Below are positions 1 to 12,917 of a stretch of 64,000 nt of DNA, one piece after another. The notes beneath the pieces were generated by a model that was given only the letters and a program-made list of their open reading frames with translations, was not told the DNA's origin and ran no database searches. Position 1 is the stretch's first letter. Each line of letters opens with the position of its first letter. The stretch spans positions 11,065,912 to 11,129,911 of the forward strand of contig CM066920.1 of NCBI GenBank assembly GCA_033964015.1, written 5' to 3'. The stretch is from Scolanthus callimorphus (taxonomy: Eukaryota > Cnidaria > Anthozoa > Actiniaria > Edwardsiidae). Made by a program: the position numbers and the translations under genes.

Positions 1-535
1 GATTTCGTCAGCGGTATATCCCATTACACTGAAAATTTCGACTAATTTAGAAGAGCAATAAAGCGATCCCGGTACCCTTTTCTTTCCAAATTAAAACTCT
101 GTAGATTATACAGATTCTATAAATGATATAGTGGACAGAAGAAACTATCAGAAGCCTGTAGAGTTCAATGTTTCAGCATCGGAACTGTTATCGAGCTTCT
201 GGTGATTCACTTTGTATTTCCCGCTCAGTGTGCTTCTGAAGAAACCAAGCCTGATTTTGCTATGCAAAGAGCCTGGGGCCCTGATTTCCCATCAAGCATT
301 GCTGGTTAAGCAGCAACAAACAACATGGCTGCTCGTGAAGCTTGTTTCGAGATGTTCGGTCTTTCTGCTTTCGTTAGCGGCCTTATATTTACTATAAACA
401 TGGCGTCCTGTTGGTGAATCCACGGCCGGGAAATAGGGAACTTTTATTCAATCATGGAACCACATTCAAGGGAGATTTACGGAACATTTTGCCCTCATTT
501 GGATACTATGTATATCGTAGAAGCATTCCCGAGTC
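1..535. other. No supported gene; unique-looking sequence
   Basis: Short open frames here show no signal peptide, recognised domain or splice-bounded exon. I see no inverted or tandem repeat of note. Confidence 0.4.
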
Positions 536-1217
536 CCCGGCGTAACAAATCGATAGAAATCGATCATCGAAATCTGATCGATAAATCGATATTTGTCGAT
601 CAGATTGACCGATCATTATCGATTAATATCGGCAATTGATAAAAATCGATAGTCACAGCCATCCCCAACAGATCGATAAAAATCGATATCACTTGATATC
701 GAAAGTATAGCATAACACAGTTCCAAAGATAAAAGTTATTTAAATGTATTGTGTCTCGACCAAGAACGCAGCAGACGAGCAGCAAACTATACCATGCTAT
801 TAAGACAAAGATCCGAGAAGATCTGGACTACTATATACCCCAATACTGTGGGGACCAGAAGCTGAAACTCTGCCCGCTCACGTTTTTGTTGTTTCTCAGG
901 AAACTCCATCTTTTAAATTCTTTGGACCTCGAGCCTCTGGTTTCCAAGGTAGACTACCCGGATCCGACTACCCAAGACTAGAAGTGGAATTTCTTCTATT
1001 AGAGGCATCTTTTCAAAGAATATCGATACATTAATCAATCCTGTGCCTGTCGATAAAAATCGATGAAAATCGATATAATTATTGAAAAATCGATAATCAC
1101 AACAGAGCTAGCGATCAATTTTTATCGATTACCGATGAAATCAATCGATTAAAATCGATTAGTATCGACAAATATCGATTTTATTGGGTTATCGATTTAT
1201 CGATTTGTTACGCCGGG
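536..1217. mobile_element. TIR element rich in ATCGAT (non-autonomous DNA transposon)
   Basis: The left end CCCGGCGTAACAAATCGAT recurs inverted at the right end, finishing in CGCCGGG. The flanks share CCGAGTC on both sides, a 7 bp candidate target duplication. Both arms are saturated with ATCGAT and AAATCGAT words, so each strand can fold back. The core (about 750-980) has a weak open frame that I could not assign. The short duplication would suit a hAT-type element, but no transposase is visible. Confidence 0.65.
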
Positions 1218-1392
1218 CCGAGTCGCGCAACTCTACATTTCGAAAACGTTTGTTCTCGAATCAGCGACTGTTTGTCATGATCTCAACTGCCGTGGACCTC
1301 AATTATAAGGAAATGTGTAACATAAGGAGCTTTCTTAAAGCACTGAAAAGGACAAGCTCAGGAACCCATTTATTGTCTGCCCAGGAAACTAT

Positions 1393-1800
1393 CCCGGGGG
1401 GGGGACTCCCCATATTTTCGGACGGGGGTGCTCGTCCTATCCCTTAGGGTATAAAATTGACAGACGTGCTATCTCTTAGGGGTGTTTACAATCAGCCCTA
1501 TCCCTTAGGGGAGTCTCAGACCAATCCTTGCCCAGAAATATATTGGTACTGACACCAGAACCGATATTTACAAAGGAAACTTGGTTGAAAACCCTAAAAG
1601 ACATAAAATTCGCTTTTATTTGTTTTGACCTGCCAAATTTGCTATCTTTTAGGGGTAAATTCGGCGGTCGCCACGCCAAATTTGCTTTCTTTTAGGGGTA
1701 AATTTGCTGTTTGCCACACCCATTTTGCTATCCCTTAGGGTCAAAAGCAATTTTCCCGACGAGCACCCCCGTCTAAAATATTGGGAGTCCCCCCCCCGGG
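1393..1800. mobile_element. 408 bp TIR element, CCCGGGGGG family, 8 bp target duplication
   Basis: The element begins CCCGGGGGGGGGGACTCCCC and ends with the inverse, GGGAGTCC followed by a C run and GGG. It is flanked by GAAACTAT at 1385-1392 and 1801-1808. The inside holds short repeats built on CTTTTAGGGGTAAATT and CCCTTAGGG. A second member lies at 35409-35856. Confidence 0.8.
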
Positions 1801-1864
1801 GAAACTATGTTGTAGCCCGGTGAGTACAATAAACATCATTGTTTCGGATTTAAGTCGCGCAAAA

Positions 1865-1897
1865 CCACAGGTTCCCCAAGCTCCGTGGGAGTTTAAA
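1865..1897. repeat. 33 bp segment repeated inverted at 6115-6147
   Basis: An exact 33 bp match to the reverse complement of 6115-6147. The neighbouring segment 3661-3696 matches 6082-6114 in the same inverted sense, so one repeat copy seems split by 1898-3660. Confidence 0.7.
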
Positions 1898-1971
1898 ACT
1901 AGAAGTATCTATGTAGATAGTGAAGTGCTCGGAGGGGAAGCTACTCTTTGCAGAAAGTGTTTTGTTTAGGC

Positions 1972-2060
1972 CCCGTCCACACGTATTCAGATATTTTTGA
2001 ATCCGCAACTTTCCGGATATGGCTATCGTCCACACGTATCCGGTGAATTCTTGAATTCGT
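1972..2060. mobile_element. One end of a GGCCCCGTCCACAC-type MITE
   Basis: TAGGCCCCGTCCACACGTAT resembles the terminus of the fuller elements at 34207-34380 and 54442-54810. No matching inverted end was found, so this is a fragment. Confidence 0.5.
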
Positions 2061-3660
2061 GAATTATCCAAATGTATGAGGGGTGTAGACAATTGCACAA
2101 TAAATATCAATGTACACATATGTTTCAGGAATTAGGTCAGAGGTCAGAAACAAGCAGGATTTGCAATTGCAGTAGCTTGGTTTCTTGTGTTGGTTGAATA
2201 TTTTTGCTGCACAGCCATTTTCTTGATTCAGTTTTGGCATTGTTTCAAACGAGTAATAATAACAGCATTATACATTTCATGCATTAGATACAGCATCGAA
2301 CCAGTTTTTTCACATTATTTTACCAAAGCCAGACATTTTGTTGTTGGCATAATTATTTCCATAACAGACACTGGTGTCCTTAAAGTTGATGTCTATGCAT
2401 GGTGTTTCTGACACTCTGTAAAAGCTTCCAAATCATCTGCTGATTGTCTCCAATTTGTTCTCGTTGTTCATAAAACGCACTGACATGGCCCCTTGCTATA
2501 TAATTGCACAACAACTCCTTGCCCATATCCATTTGTAAACCTTGTTTGGATTAGCAGTAATAATTAGTTTTGGTTCCTGTGACAGCTGTTTTCTCTGCAA
2601 TGATAATAAATTATGTCTCTCCCTTGTTTTGTTGCTTGCTGTAGAGATGGGGGTTTCCATGAAGATTATGTCAAGTGAATCATTTTTCACATAAATCAGT
2701 GGATGGCAACTTTCAACCACTGAAGAGTATGTTGTGCCGTTGCTTAGAGGGGTTATTCATTATGACTCTAGGATGGATCTACAAAAAATTTAAAAAATAA
2801 TTAAAAAAGAAGAACAACAACAACAACGAAAGATTCTATTATCATTTACTTAACCTGGAACACGTTAAATGATATTGCATAAAGGGTTATTTTTGGAAAA
2901 AAATATGTGCTTTGTACTACAGCAGCTTACTATGAGCTGCCTGGTAATGTATTCAGCTTTATTACTGGTTTGTACTACAGCAGCTTACTAAGTTAATAGC
3001 TGCTCATCTTATATTGGTTAGCTCTCAACTAATTGATTTTATTATAATATGCACAGCAAGTTGTTTGTGCTATCATTTCAAGTATATTTTCCCCACACCG
3101 CACCGGGGATGATAATCCCTCCAAGTTGGAGGAGACCTGATTATTACAGGCAGCCCCCAATAGATGGGGAGATTTGGCAAAGCCAAACGTCTTGTGTTCT
3201 TGTTCGACATCAACAACTGCAGCCGGTGATGGTCGTGCGTTCGAAATTCGCTCTAGAACTCGGGATGACGGCAGTGAAAATGTTCTCACACCAGTGAAAA
3301 ATACGCTTTGAAAGCTGCGATAACTAGTTAAAAGGTAATTGAGGCAATTCATAGCTTTAACTTACCGATTATCTCAGACAAACTTCCCCAAAAACATCCA
3401 CATCGAACAGCTAGCCCACGAGGAAAGAAATCTACCTGTGCAAAGGAGCACGGGAAGGCGTGCCAGCGAACCCAAAATGACACTCGCCGATCAGAAAATA
3501 ATCGTACTGCGCATGCACCACAGGTACAAGAAAACAAGAGGCTGCAATCAGGGTTTGTAAAACAGTATAAAAACAAATGTAAAGCGGTATGTAATGCATA
3601 CTAACGTGCAAATGAAGGCAAGATTAGACTTGCTCTCCGCTCGCTGCGCTCGCTCCGAGC
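2061..3660. other. No supported gene; possible insertion DNA
   Basis: AT-rich sequence with short open frames only. There is a CAACAA microsatellite tract near 2816-2828. Nothing here encodes a domain I recognise. Confidence 0.35.
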
Positions 3661-3950
3661 AATAATTATTTGAATAAAAGCTAAAGTAGTTTCAATACCG
3701 TAATGGTTGTTATTGACTTCACTTACATGAACTGTGCTTCGCTAGCGACTGTATTGAGTCATCACATATCCGTTCTGTAAGAGAAATAACGGTACAATAA
3801 TAAATTTTCATTTAGCCATCCCGTACATCCGATAAATTTGAGTTTTGAGTCCGTTTTTAGCGATTTCTATTTCACCCCTATTCCCTCTATATAAAATCTC
3901 TCCAAGGTAGGAGACTTCCACGCCACCACCCGAGCGAAAACAGCCATAAA

Positions 3951-5741
3951 GGGGGGGGTGAATAGGGGTCCTCAAATCCGCCGAACCGTTCATTTTTCAG
4001 AAAAATCCGCCGATCCACACAAATTTTCGCTTCAATCCGAATCCGCAACATTTGATTTATGAAAACAATTGATAATTTTAAAAAAATACGTTTCACTGTA
4101 TCGCTTATACACGAACATCTCTCACTGAGGGACGTGTCATTATTTTGCGGGGTTTTTGTGATCCCCCGTCCCCTATTTGACCTAGTAGAAGATATTTTAC
4201 TGAAAGAGGGGGTTACACTTTTATTCGTTGCGCGCGAAGCGCGCCCACATTTGATAAACGCATTTCATCAAGCCTCAGAGAAAGGGTAGATAAACGTTGA
4301 AATACGCTACCTCAACTATGTACCAAAGCTCCTATTGATGGGCCCCTGAGCCTGTAGGTTATGTTATGCATGCGCGCCGCAAATGTATTTAGGACGAAAT
4401 TATTATTACTCTCGTGCGTGAAGCGCGGCCCAAATGATGACTATTTCTATGCTTGTAACGTCGAACTCACGCTTACTACCATTTTCGTTCAACCCTGAAG
4501 CGTGGCGATTTTTTCGCGTAGGTTTACGTTTCAAACGTGCACGCTTTGTCGAGAAGTAGTCGCGTTTCTCGCTCGCTGATTGGCTGCTGTTTTGAGTGTT
4601 ATTTTTCAGTCAATCAGCGAGCAAGAATCGCAACAACTTCACGACAAAACATTTTGGGCAATTCCCCAAAAAAAAATTCGCGCAAGGCCAATCTTTCCAA
4701 AAAAAAATCTTGCAGAGATCCAAGCTAGGAAATAAAAATCCTACAAAGACATGGCTTGGGCTCTCATTAAAAAGATATCTAAAGAATTATTCCAGCAACT
4801 TCCCTATCATTTGCATTTTTCTTCTTCACTTAATAAAAATTTCGGCGCGCTTCGCGCGCATTAAAAATATCATCAAATATGGTCGCCGAGAATTCACGCA
4901 CCGACGACACTGCCCCGCCGAGGAAAAACAGACTCTCCCAAAAATGATCTGCAGTGATAGGCATGACGGGCAGTCACTATGTTCGAAAGAAGAACACTTG
5001 GGTAAGCGTGAGTTCGACGTTACAAGTATAGAAATTCGTCATTTGGACCGCTTCACACAAATGAATAATAGTAATTTTAAAACCTACAGGAATTGTTTAC
5101 TATGCACAAAAACGGAATGTTCGTCTACCCTTTCTCTGAGGCTTGACGAAATGCGTCAACAATTCTAGTATAAGAAAATTTTGTTGATGCGTTGATGCGG
5201 ATTTGGACGGCCTGTGGGAACGGAAACGTCACGAGCTCGATGCGCAAGATACTCCTCGTGGGTTTATTCTTTTCCACTTTTTTTGTCTGCGAAAAAAAAA
5301 TTCGTACATGGCCTTCGAGTCCGAAAAAAAATTATTGCACAACCTGATCCCCGAAACAAAATTGATACGCGAAAAATATTGTCACCCCCCTCCCCCAATT
5401 TCTAATGGTCCACCCCATAGATGTCATTTTTTATGCGCGCAAAGCGCGCCGAAATTTTTATTAAGTATGCAAAATTAAGTATGTGAAATACGAAAGCATA
5501 TTAACGGCGTACAAATTCGAACATCCAGGGCTATTTGTCTACAGCAGGCCCTGCAGTCAACAATCGGCACAATCCGTAGTTGCGATTATCAGAATCCGAA
5601 ATCCGAAGTCGAATTTTCAATAGATCCGCGATCCGATACGTTTGGAGAATCCGAAAAACCGCTCGAGTTTTTCTTAAAATCCGTAATCCGTGTGCTATTT
5701 AGGCCCGAATCCGCCGATCCGCAAACCTATTCACCTCCCCC
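3951..5741. mobile_element. 1.8 kb fold-back TIR element
   Basis: The left end GGGGGGGGTGAATAGG recurs inverted near 5725-5741 (CCTATTCACCTCCCCC). CATAAA occurs on both flanks (3945-3950 and 5742-5747), a candidate 6 bp target duplication. Subterminal arms rich in AATCCGCCGATCC are inverted, as are internal blocks near 4400-4480 and 5000-5075. Two GCGCGCGAAGCGCGC-like palindromes lie inside. The 190-codon frame at 4596-5168 is lysine-rich, resembles nothing I know and overlaps the inverted blocks, so I do not call it a gene. Confidence 0.6.
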
Positions 5742-5747
5742 CATAAA

Positions 5748-7470
5748 TTCGAAAGAAATGCTCGAATCCGCTCAAAATCGCCACTGAGCCATAGCGAAAG
5801 GATAGAACTATTCATCTCCGTCGACCGACGGTGCAAAACTTACGTTGTTTAAGAATTTAAGGTCGAAAGATTTGTTCTCTCCATGTCTCATTAGGCGTAC
5901 GTCCAATTAGGCGTGCAGAAAGTCCGTTGAAAAACACAAATTCGAATGTTTACAGTCAAGCGACCACGTGATAAATTCAAAACAGGCTGCCCTCGCCTCT
6001 GATTGGTAAACGTTTGCTTTTCGCTTTGTTACGTTACGGCATTGAAATGCCGCTTTGTTGCATTACGGCATTGAAAGGCCCTTGAAACTACTTTAGCTTT
6101 GTTGAAATAATTATTTTAAACTCCCACGGAGCTTGGGGAACCTGTGGCAAAACTGAACCGACAGCATCTTCCCCGAGAAATTATCTTTCTCCATATGTTT
6201 TTCTCATTAGTCACGGTCGCCATTTTGACCTAATTTGCATACGAGCCGCCGCCATCTTGACCCTTATTGCTGCTAATGTGCAAGATAAGCACAAATTTGG
6301 AGTATTTTTTCGTATTATCGAACGGATGGAATTGGATTGCGAAATGGTATTTTTGATTTCTTACCAGGCTGAACTGTTTTCAAACTTGGAAATATGTAGC
6401 GATAGGTATAAAATCTTACGCAAAAATGCCTATATATTGCAAATGTCAGTTCCCTTTTCATTCTAGGACTAAGCTGGAGTATAATAAAGGATTCTGTGCT
6501 GTTTCTGCAGACCACTGGCTTAGTTTTATAGAATTTTCTTATAATAACCATGACAAATAAAAGACATGATACGCTGGGTCTCGGTGAGCTTTGGATAAAC
6601 ATGACCTAGACACAGCGTATCAATCTGCAACCCGCGAATTTCAAAATTGGCTAAGCGAAGTGTCGGATGACGACAAAAAAGTGGACATAAAAACAAACTC
6701 CGTATTGAACCTTCAAACTCACGCGCCAGAGGATTAGTGCACATAATTTAATCGCCCTGAGCTTTCCTGTCCCGGCAGATGAGCTGCACATCAACCGTAG
6801 GAGCTTTGTCAGATCAAGTGTATAGCTCGAGCAAATATACAGGGTTGATCTGATGCCAGGTAACTTTTGATTGCTGAGTGGCGCACGTTAGGTAACAATG
6901 TTTTAAATGCAAATTCCTAAGATAGCGCCATCTACCAACTATATTCTTTCTCGATGTAAGGCTTTCTTGTGTGGCATATCCATGAAAGCTCACAGATACG
7001 CACACATTTCAACGGGTGGGCACGTTTCTATTGACTTTTGAGCCCTAACCAAAGGACTCTTGAAAAACACCGCTTCCAGCCTTATCCCCAGTCACGGCGG
7101 AACAGGCCAAACAAGCCAAACAAGCCACGCAAGAGATGGGAGACTTTATTGAGTTGGTGAGCCATATTTCAACTCCAAAGGGCCCCGCCTCTCAAGAGGA
7201 ACGTCGGTGTTTTCCTAGATACAACAGTTTTGAAACCAGTATTTAATTTAGTTTTTTTAATTTACAGAATAAAGATCGGATTTCGGATGATTTTCTTAAC
7301 TGCAAACCTACTAAAAGGAAAAAAATTTCTTCGAGTGATGAATTTTCGCCGCTAGCAGCTGTTCCCATATGATACCGTTGACTGCGTCAATGTTTAGTTT
7401 ATCAGGCCAATTACTGTGGTAAACAAATGAAATAACGCTTTGTCCATATTCTGTAGTTACTTATTTGAGC
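5748..7470. other. No supported gene
   Basis: 6082-6147 is the unbroken copy of the repeat split at 1897/3660. Two GCCGCCATCTTGACC or GCCATTTTGACC motifs occur near 6210-6260. No exon-like frame is convincing. Confidence 0.35.
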
Positions 7471-7474
7471 GCGA

Positions 7475-7752
7475 AGTTCAATTGTTTATATGTTCAATTG
7501 GATCAAGGCTCGCGTATAGGATTCTCAGATTCTCTACAGTGACTTTGAAGTCTATATATTACAAAAAAAGAAACCCAAAATCGCAAGCACAAATAACTTA
7601 TTCTTATGGAGTTGAATTTATTTATTTATCGTTTGGTGTTCAATTGAATCCGGGCGCGCGTCACTGTGTATCGTGTGTAGCATTCTTGAACGAGAGGGCA
7701 TTTGCAGTGTATACATTACAAAAGAAACCCCAAATCGCGAGCACAAATAACC
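7475..7752 (+). repeat. Diverged tandem duplication, about 140 bp per copy
   Basis: Two successive copies share GTTCAATTG near the start and end in CAAATCGCGAGCACAAATAA or its variant (about 7475-7600 and 7635-7752). They differ by many substitutions and small gaps, so the duplication is old. Confidence 0.6.
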
Positions 7753-8844
7753 AGGTTACTCTCTGTTTAAATTTCCAGCTGGTGAAATGAATTTAAGAGG
7801 CAAACAAATTAATGTTTCAAATTTATCAAGCAATATTATGGAGCAACAACATGACAACGAGCCTATTCATGTGGAACTTTTGAGATGACGTGGGTGTCAA
7901 ACCTTGTGAAATAATATGTTAAAACCGTACCGGATTAAAATTCCTTTTAGCACAATATCTCAAGGAAACATTGATAAAAAATTGTGTGAGGTTTCATTTC
8001 GTTGGGAAAATGCCGAGTAAGTAATAAATTGCGGAAGAAGTTTGCACGCGCTTTGAAGTTTTTCCAGATAACACTGATTTGCATAGCAACGCTTTGAGCA
8101 AAATTATTCATCCTACGAATTCTCGATCTTTAAACTGTCCACTGCATGGGATATTGTCATCTTTCTTCATAATGTCTGATTGATTATAAGGCACCATTAT
8201 TTCTGGTGCAGGGAAATATAAAGAAAAAACAAATGCTCTCACTCCTGTTGCTGTGCCTCGTTTTAGTCCGTCTTCTAAAGTTGAATACTAATTTGTCTCT
8301 TGGGGCCTTCGCTAATTGGCTGAAATGGCGCGCACGCGTACAGTAAAAGTAGCTTAATCTCGCATAAAAAAAAATATCTGTCAAAATAACACTGGCATTC
8401 GTTTCCTAGTCATCTTTTCAACCTGTGCCTTCGACTTGAACGCTCTAAAAGTAATTTTGAGGCATAAAACCACCATTTTCGAAAATTAATTATTTTAAGC
8501 ATGCGTCGGTGGATGTCACCAGAGCCTCCCTCGCGAGGTGACGAGCCGGGAAGCTCTGGGTACGAGAATGGAACGGTCAGCAAACCGTCCAAGGTAACGT
8601 TGTGCACGGCGGCAAAACAAAGCGAGCTACGGCCTAGGGCAGAGGTCTCTTTCCCTCGCGATCCTCAGCCAGCAAAATACAAATGTAATACAAGAGGCCT
8701 TGCTAGCAGGGAAACTGCCCGTACTTGAGAATTTATAAACTCTTTAAGCGCAAATGCAAATATGCGTATTGTTTATACCAGCGGGAATACCAGAGAGCAA
8801 TTTACAAGTTCAACTTATAAAAGTGTCCATGTTTATGTCTGGTA

Positions 8845-8978
8845 TACGGCAAATGTCGTGCCACAGTCCCGCCGTTCCAGTCCAAAACAATACTATTAGA
8901 AAGTCTAATGAAACGCGATCCTTTGAAAAAGGAAAGGTTCGACAGAAGAAGTTCGACTGATGTTCGAGGTTTGCCGTA
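8845..8978. mobile_element. Small MITE with TACGGCAAA ends
   Basis: TACGGCAAATG at the left end is inverted as TTTGCCGTA at the right. A related copy lies at 34064-34204; both share GTCC/CC TTTGAAAAAGGAAAGGTT inside. Confidence 0.65.
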
Positions 8979-10127
8979 GGCAGAAGCGGAAGAAAATCAA
9001 ATCTCACCTGAAGAAGCGATTCCCACGCAAGATGCCAAGATGAGGACTAAGAACCACGTCATTATGCCTTTCGAACAATTTAAACGTTCCTGAGTTGATG
9101 ACCACATTTTTCCTGCTATAGGATAAAGGGATAACTGTAAAACGATGCTGAGCACGTTGCTGTGTGCTGTCGACCTGTTTTATAACCAAAGCGCACGGTA
9201 TGAAAGTATGCGCTGCAGATAAAGGTCATAACTTCGCTTATCGAATTTCTTGTTATTAGTCGGTTGCAATCTTGAGATATGGCCCTCGCAACTATTCTGA
9301 GATTAGGGACGGGCCATTATTCTTTTGACGGGCCAGTATTTTTTTGACGGACCATTATTTTTTTGACGTGGGGGGTTGGGGAATGCTCTAATTGATCGAT
9401 CTCGAGAAATGTCCGATACACATAGAACATTTTAAGAGAACATAAGCCAGATGTGTTTACGGTGTTGCTGCAGTTGTGTTGAATGTTTTCAAAAGTTATT
9501 GTTTGTAAATAGAAAATACCACATAGCTTGGGTTGACTTGAAGTGGAGAAAGCAGGTACATAATTGCAAAACATGTAATATAGGTACGTTGGAGCCGGGG
9601 GGGGGGCTACCCCACATTTCGCCAAGTTTTCATACATTTTCATTAAACTCAGCTCCCTACATTGCCCCCCCCCCCCCCCACTTTAAAAACTGTTCCGCCG
9701 TCCCTGTAATAAAATATTTATATTATTCTCAATACAAACACAGTTACCACAGCATTGTGCTGTCATTTACAGTTCTCCTAGTTGCGCTGGCCATTCACAC
9801 GATAGCTTAGGCTTTCTGTACAATTCATTCTCTCTCAATTTATTTCAGTGTTAATAGCGTCTGCAAGTAATTTTTTTTCCAAATTTTCCACCAACAAAAC
9901 AGATCGTGATTTACTGATGAGATTTATCGAGGTGAATTTATCGAGGTTCCCGACTAATTGCGAATAACTAGTTCATTAGGCAAGTTTAAAACAAATGTAC
10001 CCATCACAATTCACCAGACGTACATACGGTTTGTCCCTGGCCCTTTGTCCGAGTCAAAAACAACATGGCGACCACCAAAGTACCAATGTTTCTCGAGCTC
10101 CTGCAATAAAGTATTGGCGGATTTTCC
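8979..10127. other. No supported gene; low-complexity tracts
   Basis: Contains a short tandem run built on GACGGGCCATTATT around 9306-9366, a G run at 9598-9606 and a C run at 9665-9680. No coding exon was identified. Confidence 0.4.
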
Positions 10128-10250
10128 GTTTTTTTTTTCTCGCTAAAATAAGTACTTACAGAGCTTCCAAATAAGGAAATGGAGAATTTCCAGTTTTTTT
10201 TTTCGCTAAAATAAGTACTTTCAGAACTTCCAAATAAGGCAATGGGGAAT
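10128..10250 (+). repeat. Two-copy tandem repeat, about 63 bp unit
   Basis: A unit running from a T tract through CGCTAAAATAAGTACTT to CCAAATAAGG occurs twice in a row with a few differences. Confidence 0.65.
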
Positions 10251-10723
10251 TCCTAATAAGGAAGGTGCAAGTCGACAACGTTTGGCTGCAAACGTCTTGA
10301 TATGAAAGACGGTCGGACCTCATCCTGGGAAACTCTCTTCTGCGTCTGGACTATGCTTGCAACAAATTACATAATCTGAGGAAATTGTACCTATTTATTT
10401 TGAGCTTGTTTTGTGAATTTTCCTGATTTTCACAAATTGTCGCGCTGTTTAGAGCTATGTTTTATTTTACATATTTCGCTAATTTTCATTCATTCTAGCG
10501 CCTGTGGCATCCCAATTCCTCCTGCATCAGGATGGGAAAATGTATCCCAGACAACGCTGCTGGCAAATTTTCTCCACTTCTTTCTCCTGGTGTTTTTTCA
10601 GAAGTTTATGGAAATGGTTCCTCTTATCATAGGGTTATATAATGGGGTTCTCTCCATGGCAGTATAGGAGTTGTTCACTCTTAGAAATGGGCTCCTGCCA
10701 ACCCTAATAACGTTAGTTAATCT

Positions 10724-12917
10724 CTACAGGAAAAATACTAAACATATAACCGCTAGAAAATGTACTATTGTTGTTGTAGTCACTGGAAGTGCACCATTGC
10801 TAGTTGATGTTGCTGCTGTTACATTCGCTGTAGTTGATGCTGCTGTTGTTTCACGAAGTGTAGTGGGTGATAACGCTATTTGTGTTGATGCTGTGGATGC
10901 TATAACTGTATCTGTAGACATTGCAGGTGTTGCGGTGCTGCTTGATTTCGGGATAGCTGTGGTTGTCAAACTTGTAGTAGTTGTCGCACGAGGTCCTGCA
11001 AAATTGATAAATGACTATATATGAAGGTCATTTTTCAGTCAACCTTGAAACAATAGACAATTCCAATTCCCGTAGTTTCACCTGTTCCACGGTCGACTGA
11101 TACGATTGCAACGGCCTTTTATGGTAACCAGCCTTTCCCTTTAAAGAGCCCATGTCAGCCACTCCTTTGTTATTGTTTTCTTTCGATATTAGAAGACGAA
11201 TTAGAGAAAATTGCTCTATGTTCTCTAAATCAGCCGATGGAAGTGGATGCTTTCTCGGACTTGGTATGTTGCTATGCTGTAAAAATGCGCGGCAACACAA
11301 CCTCTGGTTACGAGGGAAAAGGAGATGGTTTTCTTTGGGGCAGCCAGCATTTCGACAAGGCGGGAGAGTGTTGTCGTCACTGCTGAAACATATGATGACG
11401 TTGACCACGTTTGGGAATTCCTATAAGGGACAGGACGATTATCCCCGATGAGGTTTGCTTACCGGCAGTAAATTCGAGCAGGCACTTCTCCTTGTCCCAG
11501 TCCTTAGACGTCCCATCAGAATTGTATGCAGCCACCTTAAAACAGTATTTTGTGCCGGGCTTGAGTCCAGTTATTTCACACGCGCCCACTAAACACTGTG
11601 GGTTTTGTCCTGCGAACGTTTTTCTCTGATAAGGCTCACTAGTGCCTGCAAGCTTATAGTAAACGTAATATCCTTGTACGGTGACAGTGGTTACAGGCGC
11701 CCAGCCTATGTACATACGGGTGTGGTCAGCGGGGTCTGCATCAATATAGCGACCCGTGGGTACTGGCGGTGGGGCTGGAAAAGCAAATGAACACTAATAC
11801 ACTTATGCAAGATTCTTACTTCGTAATGGACTCTTTAGTGGTGCACTATCCGAGGCGTCACGGATGTCCAGCAAATAAATACTTAGAGCAGAGAAAGTTG
11901 CCACGTGGGGGAAACTGGCGTCTTTCGTCAATGCCACTCGTGAGTAAAGCGGGTTTTTAACCTGTGTGGTATGTAGTCCTAGGCTTTCGGGAGCTATAAA
12001 CAAATTGTCCGCAAATTACCTAGTGGGAAGTAACTTAGAAAAACGTCTGGAATACTAAATATTGTAAGTCAATAGAATCTTCGAATATAAAATTTTAGAA
12101 AACGGCAATTTTCTACGGAACTTTCTTGATAACCACGAGTTAAGGACGCCTACAAGGAGAAGTGGGATCCCTGGTCAACATTATTCACGATCCCCACCAC
12201 CATCCCCTCCCCCGAGTTCTTTTTTGCCTCAAATAAGAAACCCTCAGTCACACAAAGTTCTTATCATGGCCTTAGTCCCAGTGCCAGCATGTGTCTAATC
12301 TATTCCATGTTTGATATTATGCAAAGGGCATTGACGGGGCATTGACAGTCTTAATATGTTTTGTCTTCCAGGCGCTTTTGAATAATATCGTCGAGGTAGC
12401 GCATTTCAATGCATTATTTGCATATATATCACATAGAATATATGGCTATTGGCCTGATGCTATAGCCCTTAAACTCAAGTACATGATGAAGTTCTCGAGC
12501 ACGTCCATCGAGTGCTGCTGCTTGAACTCATCCGAGCCAAGGAAGGCACGACTGTGCATCAACTTCGTTCGGCTCGAGTTCAGGATTTGGTAAAGGAAGT
12601 CGAACTCATCAAAGCCGCATTATGCTGCCTTAGTCGATGTCTGATCATCACGCGCTGATATTCAATGCCACGGACCGGTCCTATATGTGCAATATGCACT
12701 TATACATATATATATTATAGTACGTATACAGAATTAAGGACTTTGCAAGCAGCCTTACTGTATAAGCTAGCGGGAACACCAGAGAATACATGTGCTACAA
12801 GTGTTAAATTTAGTGTACCCTTCTATTCGAACAAAGCCGAAGGGGGACATCAAATATCTCACCTGTTCTAGCAATAACAACGCAATAAGCTGTTACGAAG
12901 ACCAATAACCAAGTCAT
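10724..12917 (-). CDS. Secreted or GPI-anchored FN3 protein with Ser/Thr stalk (3 exons, 212 aa)
   Basis: Proposed exons in transcript order: 12917-12863, 11774-11463, 10995-10724. All junctions are GT-AG, both introns are phase 1, and the 639 nt give one open frame. Exon 1 encodes a signal peptide (MTWLLVFVTAYCVVIA). Exon 2 encodes one fibronectin type III domain, about residues 20-122, with the usual core Trp (YIGWAPV), the YYVYYK strand and LKPGTKYCFKVAAYN near its end. Exon 3 encodes a Thr/Ser/Ala-rich mucin-like stalk and ends in a hydrophobic tail (IVHFLAVICLVFFL) directly before the stop. A small-residue site SNGA precedes the tail, which suggests GPI anchoring rather than a membrane span. 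It lies just downstream of the nine-CUB gene on the same strand and all its introns share phase 1 with that gene's domain exons. Partner and role are unknown. Confidence 0.75.

Noticed and set aside
4596..5168. 190-codon plus frame
   Set aside because: Lies within inverted blocks of a fold-back element, is low in complexity and resembles nothing known.
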